The notes beneath the pieces were generated by a model that made no database searches, was not told the DNA's origin, and saw only the letters and a list, made by a program, of their open reading frames with translations. A DNA stretch of 64,000 nucleotides from positions 1,674,001-1,738,000 of the forward strand of contig LR733345.1 of NCBI GenBank assembly GCA_902506225.1, given 5' to 3'. Numbering within the stretch: the first letter of the stretch is position 1; the number at the start of each line of letters is the position of its first letter. Both the position numbers and the translations under genes were made by a program. Shown here piece by piece: positions 34,684 through 44,329 of the stretch. Source of the stretch: Faucicola sp902506225 (GTDB taxonomy: Bacteria; Pseudomonadota; Gammaproteobacteria; Pseudomonadales; Moraxellaceae).

Positions 34684-35693
34684 TTAGTTTCTTCCTCAAT
34701 ATAATCTTCTTTACGTCCCCAAAGTAAAGAAAAGGGTTCAGACTCCATTTCTTTTTTGAAATCGATTAAAGAATCTACATAAGAATATGCTTGAATATAA
34801 CCTAATTCAGATTCAGTTTTACTTATATCCAATTTAGCCAATAAAGGATCTGGGTTTTGTGGTTTATAAACTTTTTTTGATGGACAATCTTTTGGAGAAA
34901 AGACTTTGATGATGCCATCAATTTGTTCCTCTAAAGAAACAGCTTTACCACCTACATTATACATCCCACCAGGCCCATTGCTTTCCAGACATTTTTGAAT
35001 AATTTGTGTAAAATCTTTCACATAAACCATTTCTTTAGAACGACTAGCATCACCCCAAACTTCAATATCTTGAGAATTCATTGCTCGATTTATCAGCATT
35101 CGATAAGGCATCATTTGCTTTTTATAATTCGAAAAATGATATGGATTTGGATGATAATGATAAATCGTAAAAAATCTCAAATGAAATCTTAAGAAATCAT
35201 ATGTAGCAGCATAATGGTCAATTAAATCAACAGCAGCATTCTTCGCAATTGTATAAACCGAATGGTCACCAGTTAAAGGAAATGTTTTAGGTGTATCCGC
35301 AAAAATTATTTCAGAGGTATTATGTTTTTGATACTGATCAAATGGAGTTTGTGGAAATACAAATTTCTTTCCATTTGCTCCGACCATATAATCTAGAACA
35401 TTTAGTGTGCCCTCAATAATAGTTGAAACTAATTTGCTAGGACTATATGTATATCTTGAAGGAAGCTCACCTGCTAAATGTACTACTGCATAAATATCAT
35501 CCGGTAAAATTTTAAAATCTTCCTTATTTGTAATATTTACAGAGTAATACTTCATACCTTTTGACTCAAAGAAACCATTATCTGACTCCCTAAAACCAAC
35601 AGCATGAACATCATATCCTAAATCGTTTAGATGTACCGAAGTATAAGCACCTAAATTACCAGTTGCTCCAAACACGATTACTTTTTTTTTCAC
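34680..35693 (-). CDS. NAD-dependent epimerase/dehydratase family protein (extended SDR)
   Basis: The 337-residue protein has the Rossmann motif GATGNLG (9-15) and the catalytic pair Tyr147/Lys151 (YTIAK). The upstream active-site Ser/Thr region (FPQTPFDQY) departs from the usual SSxxVYG pattern. A tail domain with MYNVGGKAVSLEEQI resembles sugar-nucleotide epimerases. It is coupled to the ATP-grasp gene (4-base overlap) and lies 12 bases after the PLP enzyme gene. It may act on a nucleotide sugar or on the substrate of those two partners. Confidence 0.82.
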   Translation of the reverse strand: MKKKVIVFGATGNLGAYTSVHLNDLGYDVHAVGFRESDNGFFESKGMKYYSVNITNKEDFKILPDDIYAVVHLAGELPSRYTYSPSKLVSTIIEGTLNVLDYMVGANGKKFVFPQTPFDQYQKHNTSEIIFADTPKTFPLTGDHSVYTIAKNAAVDLIDHYAATYDFLRFHLRFFTIYHYHPNPYHFSNYKKQMMPYRMLINRAMNSQDIEVWGDASRSKEMVYVKDFTQIIQKCLESNGPGGMYNVGGKAVSLEEQIDGIIKVFSPKDCPSKKVYKPQNPDPLLAKLDISKTESELGYIQAYSYVDSLIDFKKEMESEPFSLLWGRKEDYIEEETK

Positions 35694-35705
35694 TTAAAAA
35701 TACCT

Positions 35706-36896
35706 CTATAAATTTTTTGTATCATAAATATTAAAGAAATCTTTAGCTATCCAATTTTTCCGTATTAAACTATATTGACCATCTTTTAAAAGATAAACGC
35801 TAGGGAAAAATCGAATAAATAGAGGAGAAAGAGTCATAGTATATGCCCCGACTGACCTAAAAATTATTTTATCACCAACTGAGAGTAATTGTTTATTATC
35901 TATTTTAAATAGTTTGTCATATTCTAAACAAGTTCCACCTGCTACTATTTGTGTATTTACAAATGCTGAAACAGCATTATTCGATAATAACAAAGAATAA
36001 GAATAATTATTTTTTTTATAAAATGGATCAATATCATTACGTGATCCATCTATTGTAACCATATGAAAATCACGTATTTTTTTTACATCAATCACACTAG
36101 TTATAAAATCTAAACAAGATGCAACAATTGCATTACCTGGCTCAACAATCACAGTAGTTTTATTTAAATCAAAATAGAGTTCTAATTTTTTTGCTATTGA
36201 TGAAAAATACTCATTGAAAGTTGGCTTATTTTCCATGATTCCATAGTATCCTCCGCCAATATCAATATAATCTAAATCTAAATCATATTCTTTAGCAATC
36301 CGACCTACATATTCACATATTTTATTAAAAGCAGAAATAGAGCGCGTAAGCGTCGTTCTATGAGCATGCAAACCATTTAGCTTAATATGTTTATACTTAT
36401 TAATTTTATTGATTGCTTCTTTAAAATCACCACTCTCAACAGAAAAACCAAAACGACTATAATCTTCATCCAATTTAGAGTCGTCAGGAGATATAATAGC
36501 TAAATCAACATTAATACGTATACCTATATTAAATATTTTTTCTTCAGGCAACTCGTTCAACCACTCAATTTCAGTCTTAGTTTCAATATTAACTATTGCA
36601 CCATTAATAATAGCCTCTAAAAAAGTTTCTTTAGATTTTAGAGGCCCATTATATACAATCTTATCAATATTAAATCCAATTAATCTAGCTAATTCATATT
36701 CATCTTTAGAAACAACTTCAGCATAACCATTTGCTGCCATTACCTTATTTAAAATATAAGGTAATGAGTTTGTTTTTAAAGAATAGCTTAGTACGCTTTT
36801 CTTAAAATTAAGAAACAATGAATCCTTAATACTATTAATACTTTTTTCTAAAATTTCATTATCTAAAATATATGCTGGTGTAGTTAAATTTTTCAT
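35706..36896 (-). CDS. Fold-type III PLP-dependent decarboxylase-like protein
   Basis: This 396-residue protein resembles diaminopimelate/ornithine decarboxylases (LysA/ODC family). The PLP lysine is Lys41 (SYSLKTN), the phosphate-binding loop is DIGGGYYG (about 215), EPGNAIV follows, and a catalytic Cys is in GGTCLEYDKL. A biosynthetic LysA would not be expected inside a capsule cluster. The N-terminal and C-terminal barrels are AT-rich in codon use, like its neighbours. It probably decarboxylates an amino acid used with the ATP-grasp ligase. Substrate unknown. Confidence 0.82.
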   Translation of the reverse strand: MKNLTTPAYILDNEILEKSINSIKDSLFLNFKKSVLSYSLKTNSLPYILNKVMAANGYAEVVSKDEYELARLIGFNIDKIVYNGPLKSKETFLEAIINGAIVNIETKTEIEWLNELPEEKIFNIGIRINVDLAIISPDDSKLDEDYSRFGFSVESGDFKEAINKINKYKHIKLNGLHAHRTTLTRSISAFNKICEYVGRIAKEYDLDLDYIDIGGGYYGIMENKPTFNEYFSSIAKKLELYFDLNKTTVIVEPGNAIVASCLDFITSVIDVKKIRDFHMVTIDGSRNDIDPFYKKNNYSYSLLLSNNAVSAFVNTQIVAGGTCLEYDKLFKIDNKQLLSVGDKIIFRSVGAYTMTLSPLFIRFFPSVYLLKDGQYSLIRKNWIAKDFFNIYDTKNL

Positions 36897-36897
36897 A

Positions 36898-37500
36898 TTA
36901 ATCCATAAAGTCTTCTGGTGTTACTGCTAATTCAATATGTGCGATATCCTTCCGCAATAAAACCTGTTTTGCCGTTTTTAACATAATTGAAATATCTGTC
37001 TTGAAAGAAATGTTCTCTACATACCAAATATCCATTTCAAATTTTTCTTTCCAAGTTACTTGATTTCGACCATTTATCTGTGCCCAACCTGTAATACCTG
37101 GTTTAACATTGTGCCTTCTATTTTGTCTTTCCGTATACAGAGGAAGATATTGTTCTAATAGCGGTCTGGGACCAACAATTGACATATCACCTTTAATAAT
37201 ATTTAAAAGTTGAGGCATTTCATCCAAAGAAGTTTTTCTTAAAAAATTTCCAAAAGGAGTGATTCGCTCTCCCATTGGGAGTAGATTACCAAATGCATCT
37301 TTTCTATCAGTCATTGTTTTGAATTTAATTATCTTAAAAATTTTTCTATTTTTGCCCGGGCGTTTTTGTAAAAAAAAAGGAGAGCCTTTATTTATAAGCA
37401 TAAGGATAAATAGAATGATTAAAAAAAAAGGACTTAAAATTATTAATCCTATAATAGCAATAAAAAAATCAATAATGTTTTTAAATAAATTTACATACAT
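36898..37500 (-). CDS. Initiating sugar transferase (PglC/WcaJ-type phosphoglycosyl transferase)
   Basis: This 200-residue monotopic phosphoglycosyl transferase moves a sugar phosphate from a UDP sugar to undecaprenyl phosphate, the first step of repeat-unit synthesis. A single hydrophobic hairpin (FFIAIIGLIILSPFFLIILFILML, about 10-33) is followed by FKTMTDRKD, RKTSLDEMPQLLN (the Asp-Glu catalytic dyad) and GPRPLLEQY. The start at 37500 has a GGAA site; upstream sequence in frame does not resemble the family. The short form suits small bacterial bis- or amino-sugar substrates such as QuiNAc4N derivatives. Confidence 0.92.
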   Translation of the reverse strand: MYVNLFKNIIDFFIAIIGLIILSPFFLIILFILMLINKGSPFFLQKRPGKNRKIFKIIKFKTMTDRKDAFGNLLPMGERITPFGNFLRKTSLDEMPQLLNIIKGDMSIVGPRPLLEQYLPLYTERQNRRHNVKPGITGWAQINGRNQVTWKEKFEMDIWYVENISFKTDISIMLKTAKQVLLRKDIAHIELAVTPEDFMD

Positions 37501-37614
37501 AAAAATTTCCAAGTTTGAAATAAGCTCATTAACACGAATAGAGATATTATATTTAAAAATACAAATCAATTGGGATATTTTTTAAATCAGCGAAAACACC
37601 TTCTATAAAACCAA

Positions 37615-38748
37615 TTATAAGCCTAAAATATTCACTAAACGTTGATTCACTTTTTCTGCATCAAATTTTTCTTGGGCTATTTTATAGCTTTCTTCCCCCA
37701 TTACTTGAATTTGCTCTGGATTTTCGATGAAATAAATCATTTTCTCGGCTAAGGCCTGCGGATTCCACTTGGGTACAATAAAGCCATTTTTGCCATCTAT
37801 CACAGTTTCACGACAACCGGGCACATCTGTGGTGATTACCGCTCGCCCCACTGCCATCGCCTCTTGGGTACTGCGTGGCACTCCCTCGCGATATGATGGC
37901 AATACAAACACATTACTATCAGCAATCCAATCCACGACATTCGCCACTTGCCCTGGATAATCAATCACTCCAGTCGCTACCAGCTCCTGCACTTGGTTAG
38001 CGTGTAACGCCCCTGGATTATCGGCATCTGTCCTACCAAGTACAGTAAATTTGGCGTTTGGATATCGCTGCTTGACGATTTTTGCCGCTTCAATAAAATC
38101 AAAAATCCCTTTTTCTTTGAGCAAACGACCGATAAATAAAAAGTTGGTTTTATCATTTTTTGGGTTAACAGGCTGATAAGGATAGTCGTCTAATTTTAGC
38201 CCAATCCCACCTAATACTTCATAATCTCGAACGGGAATACTGTGCGTGTATAACAAATCCTTCACATCGTCAGGATTAAGGAAAATAATTTTATTGGCTA
38301 ACGGTAAAGCCAGTTTAAATAGAGCGACTTGCACTCGCTGTACGATTTTGGCTTTTTTTGAGTAGCCTTCTGGCTGCTCGGTAAAGGCGAAGCCTAAGCC
38401 TTCTATCATAGCGACTTTTTTAGGTACTTTGGCAAGTTTAGCAGCGAGTGTGCCATAGATGACAGGTTTGATAAAATAGCTAAAGACGATATCGGGCTGA
38501 ATTTTTTTGATTTTTTTATAAAGACTTATCGTGTTAGATAAATCCTCATAAGGATTAAGACCGCCTCGGCTGAGTTTATAATGGGTAGGAATTGCCCCTA
38601 ATTGGACAATTTTGGCAAGCTCCGTTTCGTCACTGTCAGAGGTAAAGGCATAGACGGTATAGCCTTTATCAATGAAAGATAAAATAAGGTCTTTTCTAAA
38701 GGTATAAAGACTGGAAGCGACTGTGCCAATAATAATTATCTTTTTCAT
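37615..38748 (-). CDS. Glycosyltransferase family 4
   Basis: This 377-residue GT-B enzyme has an N-terminal acceptor domain (TVASSLYTFRKDLI) and a donor domain with FIGRLLKEKGIFDFIEA and the E-x7-E motif in REGVPRSTQEAM. It resembles PglA/WeeG-type transferases that add the second sugar to a bacillosamine-like residue. Its base composition is less AT-rich than the genes on both sides. It overlaps the next gene by four bases. Confidence 0.9.
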   Translation of the reverse strand: MKKIIIIGTVASSLYTFRKDLILSFIDKGYTVYAFTSDSDETELAKIVQLGAIPTHYKLSRGGLNPYEDLSNTISLYKKIKKIQPDIVFSYFIKPVIYGTLAAKLAKVPKKVAMIEGLGFAFTEQPEGYSKKAKIVQRVQVALFKLALPLANKIIFLNPDDVKDLLYTHSIPVRDYEVLGGIGLKLDDYPYQPVNPKNDKTNFLFIGRLLKEKGIFDFIEAAKIVKQRYPNAKFTVLGRTDADNPGALHANQVQELVATGVIDYPGQVANVVDWIADSNVFVLPSYREGVPRSTQEAMAVGRAVITTDVPGCRETVIDGKNGFIVPKWNPQALAEKMIYFIENPEQIQVMGEESYKIAQEKFDAEKVNQRLVNILGL

Positions 38749-39845
38749 AGATTTTCTGTATTTAATTTAAGTATTCTTCTATAAAGTTTAATATTTTCTT
38801 CAACCATTTTTAAAATATGGAAGTCACCAGCTCGCTGTGCACATTTTTTTGCAATATCATCATAGAAATTATTGTCTTGTAGTTGTAAGATTTTTGATAC
38901 CAATTCTTTAGCATTACCTTGTTCAAACAATAGCCCATAATCTTTAACGATATCTCTGAGCCCTGCCACATCACTAGCTATCACAGGTTTACCTGCCGCC
39001 ATACCTTCGACAGCTGCCAAACCAAATCCTTCCCAATGAGAAGATTGTACAACGATATCCGCCGTTTTTAATAACGCTGGCACATCCATTCTAACACCAA
39101 GGAATTTTACCCTGTGTTGTAAATTCAGTTGATTGACTAATGCTTGACAATCAGCTTTTAGCTCACCATCACCTACTAACAACAGTTTATAATTATCTGG
39201 CAAATCACTTAATGCACGAATCACTGTTTGCTGGTCTTTCTGCTTTTGAAATCTCGACACCTGAATGATTAGCGTATCCGTGTCCTCAAAAAACATGGAT
39301 TTTTGATAGCTCGTGGCAGTTGCGAATTTTTCTATATCGATGCCATTATAGATGACTTCGACCTTTTGATTTGGTAAATGTAGCTTATCAATTAATACTT
39401 GCTTGACTTGTGGCGTAATAGCAGTCACTTTATCATAATATCTATAAATAAATTTATCGACCTGTAAAAAGGCAAGATTATTTAGCCGCCTATTTTCTGT
39501 ATTATGCTCTGTAAATATCATCTTCTGCTGGTTATTTCCCAATAACTTAGCCAATGCTGTCCAGTATAAGACTGGAAACAAATGACAATGGATAATATCG
39601 TAATCTGACTTAAGATACTTTCTAATCTGCCATAACTGAGCAGGTGAATAGTAACTGTTAATATGCGTATAAAAAATCCGACCTGTAAATTTAGCTTTTA
39701 GTGATTGTAAGAAGGGCGTATCATCAGAATTTAACAACAGTAAATCTGTCTCTACACCATATTCTTTGTAGATCGGCAGTGAATCAACCAGTAGCTTTTC
39801 ACCACCGCCTGTATGTAAAGAATTAATAATATGTAGAACTTTCAT
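38745..39845 (-). CDS. Glycosyltransferase family 4
   Basis: This 366-residue GT-B protein begins KVLHIINSLHTGGGEKLL, the usual N-terminal GT4 start. It continues with VSRFQKQKDQQTVIRAL and ends with the donor-binding SSHWEGFGLAAVEGMAAGKPVIA. It overlaps both neighbours by four bases, so it is co-translated with them. The donor and linkage cannot be told from sequence. Confidence 0.9.
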   Translation of the reverse strand: MKVLHIINSLHTGGGEKLLVDSLPIYKEYGVETDLLLLNSDDTPFLQSLKAKFTGRIFYTHINSYYSPAQLWQIRKYLKSDYDIIHCHLFPVLYWTALAKLLGNNQQKMIFTEHNTENRRLNNLAFLQVDKFIYRYYDKVTAITPQVKQVLIDKLHLPNQKVEVIYNGIDIEKFATATSYQKSMFFEDTDTLIIQVSRFQKQKDQQTVIRALSDLPDNYKLLLVGDGELKADCQALVNQLNLQHRVKFLGVRMDVPALLKTADIVVQSSHWEGFGLAAVEGMAAGKPVIASDVAGLRDIVKDYGLLFEQGNAKELVSKILQLQDNNFYDDIAKKCAQRAGDFHILKMVEENIKLYRRILKLNTENL

Positions 39846-40735
39846 TTTTTTAAATCATCCAACTGTTTTTTCCTATAGTGTGATAAACCAACTAATACAG
39901 GTAAATATAAGGACGCTGTTAAAATTTTATCATCTGAATAATTAATTAAATCACCAAAACTTTTTTTCCCTAATATTGAATAATGGATATACTTTACTGT
40001 ATTAAACAACCTGTACTTTAATGACAAATCTTCTGACTGCAGCCTCTTTTTCTCATATATATAACTATTAATATTATTCATTGCCATTTTAAAAACATTA
40101 TTTGTCATTCCATCTTCTAAATAATCACCAAAATATAAAATTTCATTAATTAGTTTGTACACCCCTTCAGAGTTAGCATTAATATAAGGGATATTATCAG
40201 GCATAAACTTTTCACCATGAAGTGGGAGTTCATAACTATCTTTATATATTTCTGTTCTTATGATAAATAATTTATCTGAATTAATTGGATACTTACCAAA
40301 ATATAATTGAATATAGTCAGATTCACACTTTGAGAATTTTTGTCCAACTATTTTACCATTAGTAAATCCTTTCAGGCCTAGTATTCCTATATATTTGTTA
40401 TCTAAATTATTAATATTATTCAACATAATTTCAATTGCATTATCTGCAAGGTAATCATCTGAATCTAATATGAATGTAAACTTACCTCTAGGGTTATTAT
40501 CAAGACCCCATTTAACAGCACTAGTTTTTCCACCGTTATCTTTTTTATAATATCTAAAATTAATTTTTTTTTCTTCTAACCATTTATTTGCAAGTTGTTC
40601 CGTATTATCATTTGAGCCATCATCTATTAATATCCATTCAACTTCATTAATCTTCTTGTTTCTAAGAATACTATTATAAATTTGTGGTAAACAGTATGCT
40701 CTATTATAAGTAGCGGTGATAATGGAAATTTCCAT
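39842..40735 (-). CDS. Glycosyltransferase family 2
   Basis: This 297-residue GT-A enzyme begins with MEISIITATYNRAYCLPQIY, then IDDGSNDNTE, and has the metal-binding ILDSDDYL. The start at 40735 is set by a GGAG site six bases upstream and by the family's standard N-terminus; the frame extends 44 codons further without support. It is AT-rich. It adds one sugar of the repeat unit. Confidence 0.88.
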   Translation of the reverse strand: MEISIITATYNRAYCLPQIYNSILRNKKINEVEWILIDDGSNDNTEQLANKWLEEKKINFRYYKKDNGGKTSAVKWGLDNNPRGKFTFILDSDDYLADNAIEIMLNNINNLDNKYIGILGLKGFTNGKIVGQKFSKCESDYIQLYFGKYPINSDKLFIIRTEIYKDSYELPLHGEKFMPDNIPYINANSEGVYKLINEILYFGDYLEDGMTNNVFKMAMNNINSYIYEKKRLQSEDLSLKYRLFNTVKYIHYSILGKKSFGDLINYSDDKILTASLYLPVLVGLSHYRKKQLDDLKK

Positions 40736-40856
40736 ATAAACTCCAAAAATTTTTAGTTTAAGAAAATATGATAATCCGATGGAACCTTGCTTATTCGAAA
40801 ATTTAATAAGACTTTTACAATTTATTAATAAATTACGGCTAATCTTAATACAACTC

Positions 40857-41774
40857 TTATGAGTCAAATTTATCCTGTAAAAGAGTTTTAGCTATTAATT
40901 TATTCTTATCGCCTGCCCAAGTTAAGTTGGAATCTAATACTAACTTAACTCTCTGTCTTTTCTTTTCTGCATCACAATATGTAAAATAATCTAGAAAACT
41001 TCTTTTAGCACTGTCAGACAACATAGCTCCAAAGTTTTCATAAAAATCTCTCTTCATAGCTAGATGTTTTTTAGAAATGACATAACCTACATTATTAAAT
41101 AAGCCACCTAACCTTTTTTTCTCAAAACTTTTTTCACCTGTTACAGCTTGTTTATGCTGACGATATAACATTAATTTTTTTGAATGGAATTTTACTCTTC
41201 CAAAGGAATGAGCAATTAAACTCACTAAGTCATCATGCAAATGGATATAACCTTCATAAGATTTTGCCATATCAATTAAACATTTATTTATAATTATTGA
41301 ACAGCCTTGATAGCCTGCATTCAGCATTATAAAGTCATCAAGAGAGTTAGCATTGGCAGTCGATATACTTACATTATGTATATTGCCTTGCGAGTCCCAA
41401 GGATAAGCATCACAATACACTAATGATGGCTTATCTTTATTTTCAAACTTAAGCATTTCTTCATAAAGTTCTTGAACTTTAGTTTCTAACCATATGTCAT
41501 CTTGGTCACAAAATATGGCGTAATCTGCTCTAGAGTAATTTTTAAGGATGTATAAAAAGTTATCTCCCGCTCCTCCACACTTAATTCCATCTTCTATTAA
41601 AGTAATTCGGCTATCTAATTTTTGGAGATTTTTAATAATTTCTAAGGTTCTATCATTAGAGCCATCATCATGTATCAGCAAATTCCAGTCTTCATAGGTT
41701 TGACATAGTAAGGAATGTATCTGAGCTTTAATATATTTTTCACCATTATAGGTTGCTAAAAGTATGTCTATCAT
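40857..41774 (-). CDS. Glycosyltransferase family 2, rhamnosyltransferase-like
   Basis: This 305-residue GT-A protein begins MIDILLATYNGEKYIKAQI, with HDDGSNDRT and FCDQDDIW as nucleotide-sugar and metal sites. The QDDIW motif and the later HLHDDL are common in rhamnosyltransferases, which fits the complete dTDP-rhamnose operon in this locus. It overlaps the Wzy-like gene by four bases. Confidence 0.87.
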   Translation of the reverse strand: MIDILLATYNGEKYIKAQIHSLLCQTYEDWNLLIHDDGSNDRTLEIIKNLQKLDSRITLIEDGIKCGGAGDNFLYILKNYSRADYAIFCDQDDIWLETKVQELYEEMLKFENKDKPSLVYCDAYPWDSQGNIHNVSISTANANSLDDFIMLNAGYQGCSIIINKCLIDMAKSYEGYIHLHDDLVSLIAHSFGRVKFHSKKLMLYRQHKQAVTGEKSFEKKRLGGLFNNVGYVISKKHLAMKRDFYENFGAMLSDSAKRSFLDYFTYCDAEKKRQRVKLVLDSNLTWAGDKNKLIAKTLLQDKFDS

Positions 41775-42943
41775 TTTTTTATCTTCAGAAAGTAAGGTAT
41801 TAAGCTGATTATTAACATTTGGAGTATAGTAGAAAAATTAGAAAGTATATATTCACTAAAAAATTGTAGTAATAAAAATGGAAAAATTATGGAAAAAACA
41901 ATAATTAATATATCATTACGATTTTTGTAACCCTTATAAACTAACATATGAAATGCCCCATAAATCAACCCAAATATACATATTCCCCAATATCCAAAAT
42001 CTTTGAAAAAAGGATAAAGAATAGTATATACATTAGTTGGTACTGGAACATTAACATACTCTAAAATTGTTTTTTTAGTTTCATAATTATACCCTAATGC
42101 ATTTGCAACAGCATAAAAAAACCTAAAGGTATTTTCACCAAAATGCTGTTGAATCGGTGTGTATTTTATTGTTTCAAAAGCAGGCATACTAGAGAATAAA
42201 TAAATAGCAAACGTATTTGCAAAATTTTCACCTTCACTTTCATGGACATTTCTTAAGACAGTTACAAGAAAAATAAAAGCAAAAAAAACTAACATAAAAT
42301 AAATGTAATGTTTACTCTTTAGTTTTCCTTTTATATACAATATTGCAAATATTGAAATAGCTAGAGTAGCTAAACTAGTTCTAGCCAAAGTAATTAAGCC
42401 TAATAAAAGCGCAAATAACAATACTATGTAATATTTCTTTTTAGATACTTTTTCGTAATACAAGGTATAAAGTAAACATACAACATTGGTAAAATTAAAT
42501 ACATATGCTAATTTACCCAATGTAAACGTATCATCTTCATCCAAACCCGTATTAATCATTCTCAAACGAAGAAAAAAATATTCTGGTCCAACCTTTAAAG
42601 CTTCCAATATCAAAGAGATTATCGCTAAAGGAGCAAAAATTAAAACAAGATAATAATATAAATTAAAAATCTTTTTATTATATATAGTCTTACCTTTTGG
42701 AATTTCTACATTAATTAGAAAAATTCCACCAAGATAAAAAAAGAGCACCCAAATCAAAATCCCATAAATGAACTGTCCGTTTAGAGAGTTTAATTCATGT
42801 GGTAATATTCCAAATAATACTAATAGCAAACCCCAGATAAAAGGCACTATAAATAAAGGATTAAGCAATTTTTTGTCAATTCCATAGCCAAGAATAGACA
42901 TCAGTAAAAATACGCTGCCTAACAGTATTTCCATCATTAACAT
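41771..42943 (-). CDS. wzy: Wzy-type polysaccharide repeat-unit polymerase
   Basis: This 390-residue protein has about ten to twelve predicted membrane helices and a long periplasmic loop (about 235-290, TVLRNVHESEGENFANTF...). This is the topology of O-antigen and capsule polymerases. Sequence similarity within the class is low, so the call rests on topology and position next to wzx. It polymerises repeat units at the periplasmic face. It is AT-rich, as serotype-specific wzy genes usually are. Confidence 0.82.
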   Translation of the reverse strand: MLMMEILLGSVFLLMSILGYGIDKKLLNPLFIVPFIWGLLLVLFGILPHELNSLNGQFIYGILIWVLFFYLGGIFLINVEIPKGKTIYNKKIFNLYYYLVLIFAPLAIISLILEALKVGPEYFFLRLRMINTGLDEDDTFTLGKLAYVFNFTNVVCLLYTLYYEKVSKKKYYIVLLFALLLGLITLARTSLATLAISIFAILYIKGKLKSKHYIYFMLVFFAFIFLVTVLRNVHESEGENFANTFAIYLFSSMPAFETIKYTPIQQHFGENTFRFFYAVANALGYNYETKKTILEYVNVPVPTNVYTILYPFFKDFGYWGICIFGLIYGAFHMLVYKGYKNRNDILIIVFSIIFPFLLLQFFSEYILSNFSTILQMLIISLIPYFLKIKK

Positions 42944-42988
42944 TAACCATTTATCTGTTAAAAAAATACAAATTGCATTAAATAATTC

Positions 42989-44257
42989 TCAAATCTTTTT
43001 TATGACACTCTTACTAATTGACATTAAAAATAACAAAAAAATTACCATTTCGACTGTCATCATACTAATTACCGCTCCGTTTAAATTATAAAAATATATT
43101 GAATAAACAGTGAATGGCAGACTTAAAATTCCTACACCTATATATATTTTAGAAAAAATATTTTTTTCTTTTTCACCACCGAGCGCCAATAGTCCTAATT
43201 GCCCCATTACTCCCCCTAAAGATATTGGAAAGATCATTAGCATAAAAATGATTAATAGATTACCGATATCATGGTACTCATTAAAGAGATAGCCAGTAAT
43301 TTCTGTATTAAATACTAGGAAAATTATATAAATAGTTATCATTATAAGCAATGTAACTAATAAAGTACCGAAAAATAGCTTTCTCGCTTGAAAAAAGTTA
43401 TTCTTTTTCAAATTGGCGATCACAGGGAAGACAACTTGATTGATAGGAGCCAAAAGTCCAAAACAAATCATCCTAACTATACGTTCAAGCGCACCGAACA
43501 ATCCGACATTATATTGGGTCGAAAATATACCAAGAAGAATTGTTAAACTATTTGTATAAAGACTTATCGAAGAATTTGATAAAAAAATAGGAAACGATTC
43601 TTTAATTTCATGCTTATAAGTTTCAATATTTGTAGAAACTTTAAAATCTACAAAATAATCATTGTAATATTTATATAGATACCCGAATGAAAAAACCCCT
43701 GCCAAGAGATAGGATAAAGATTGTATGACTATTGCACTATTATAATCATTCGAATCTTTTACGAAAACAAAGATAAGAGGATAAGATACAAGTTTGGATA
43801 TTGCACTAATTATACTTAACTCTCGCATCTTGTTCATACCTTGAAACCACCATATAGGAAATATTGCCGTTCCAATTACCATAACGTATGCATACAAAAT
43901 GCTAGTCGAATATACTGCTGTTTTCTGGGAAAAAACAATAAAAATTCCTACCAAAACTAACGATATTAATGTCAAAATAAATTTTATAAAAATAATATGC
44001 CAAAAAGTGGCTTTTACGATGTCATCCCTATCTGTGTTCTCTGCAATTTTTTTTGTAGCAGAAATATTAAATCCAAAATCAACAAATAACACTACAAACT
44101 GTGAGAAAGCAAAAGCAAAGCTATATATACCAAAAGACTCAATAGACAATGTCTTAATTAAATAAGGTAGAATTAAGATAGGAAGTATTAAATTTAAGCC
44201 CTGTACACTATATAAGTAAAATATATTAACTATAATCTGCTGTAACTTCACTTTCAT
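42989..44257 (-). CDS. wzx: Wzx-type repeat-unit flippase
   Basis: This 422-residue protein has about twelve membrane helices and the MOP-family N-terminus (NIFYLYSVQGLNLILPILILPYLIKTL, shown in part). DFGFNISATKKIAEN and the IWWFQGMNKMRELS segment are typical of polysaccharide flippases. It moves undecaprenyl-linked repeat units across the inner membrane. It lies between wzy and the rhamnose genes and marks the right edge of the AT-rich block. Confidence 0.9.
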   Translation of the reverse strand: MKVKLQQIIVNIFYLYSVQGLNLILPILILPYLIKTLSIESFGIYSFAFAFSQFVVLFVDFGFNISATKKIAENTDRDDIVKATFWHIIFIKFILTLISLVLVGIFIVFSQKTAVYSTSILYAYVMVIGTAIFPIWWFQGMNKMRELSIISAISKLVSYPLIFVFVKDSNDYNSAIVIQSLSYLLAGVFSFGYLYKYYNDYFVDFKVSTNIETYKHEIKESFPIFLSNSSISLYTNSLTILLGIFSTQYNVGLFGALERIVRMICFGLLAPINQVVFPVIANLKKNNFFQARKLFFGTLLVTLLIMITIYIIFLVFNTEITGYLFNEYHDIGNLLIIFMLMIFPISLGGVMGQLGLLALGGEKEKNIFSKIYIGVGILSLPFTVYSIYFYNLNGAVISMMTVEMVIFLLFLMSISKSVIKKI

Positions 44258-44329
44258 AAAACTCTCTAAATTATAGTTAAAAAAATCTTAAATAGTTATA
44301 GTTCACAGAATGGTATTTTAGCTCTATTA

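Noticed and set aside
35706..36896. Biosynthetic lysA
   Set aside because: The fold and PLP lysine match the LysA family, but the gene lies in the AT-rich serotype block with no lysine genes beside it, and several segments diverge. A capsule-specific role is more likely.
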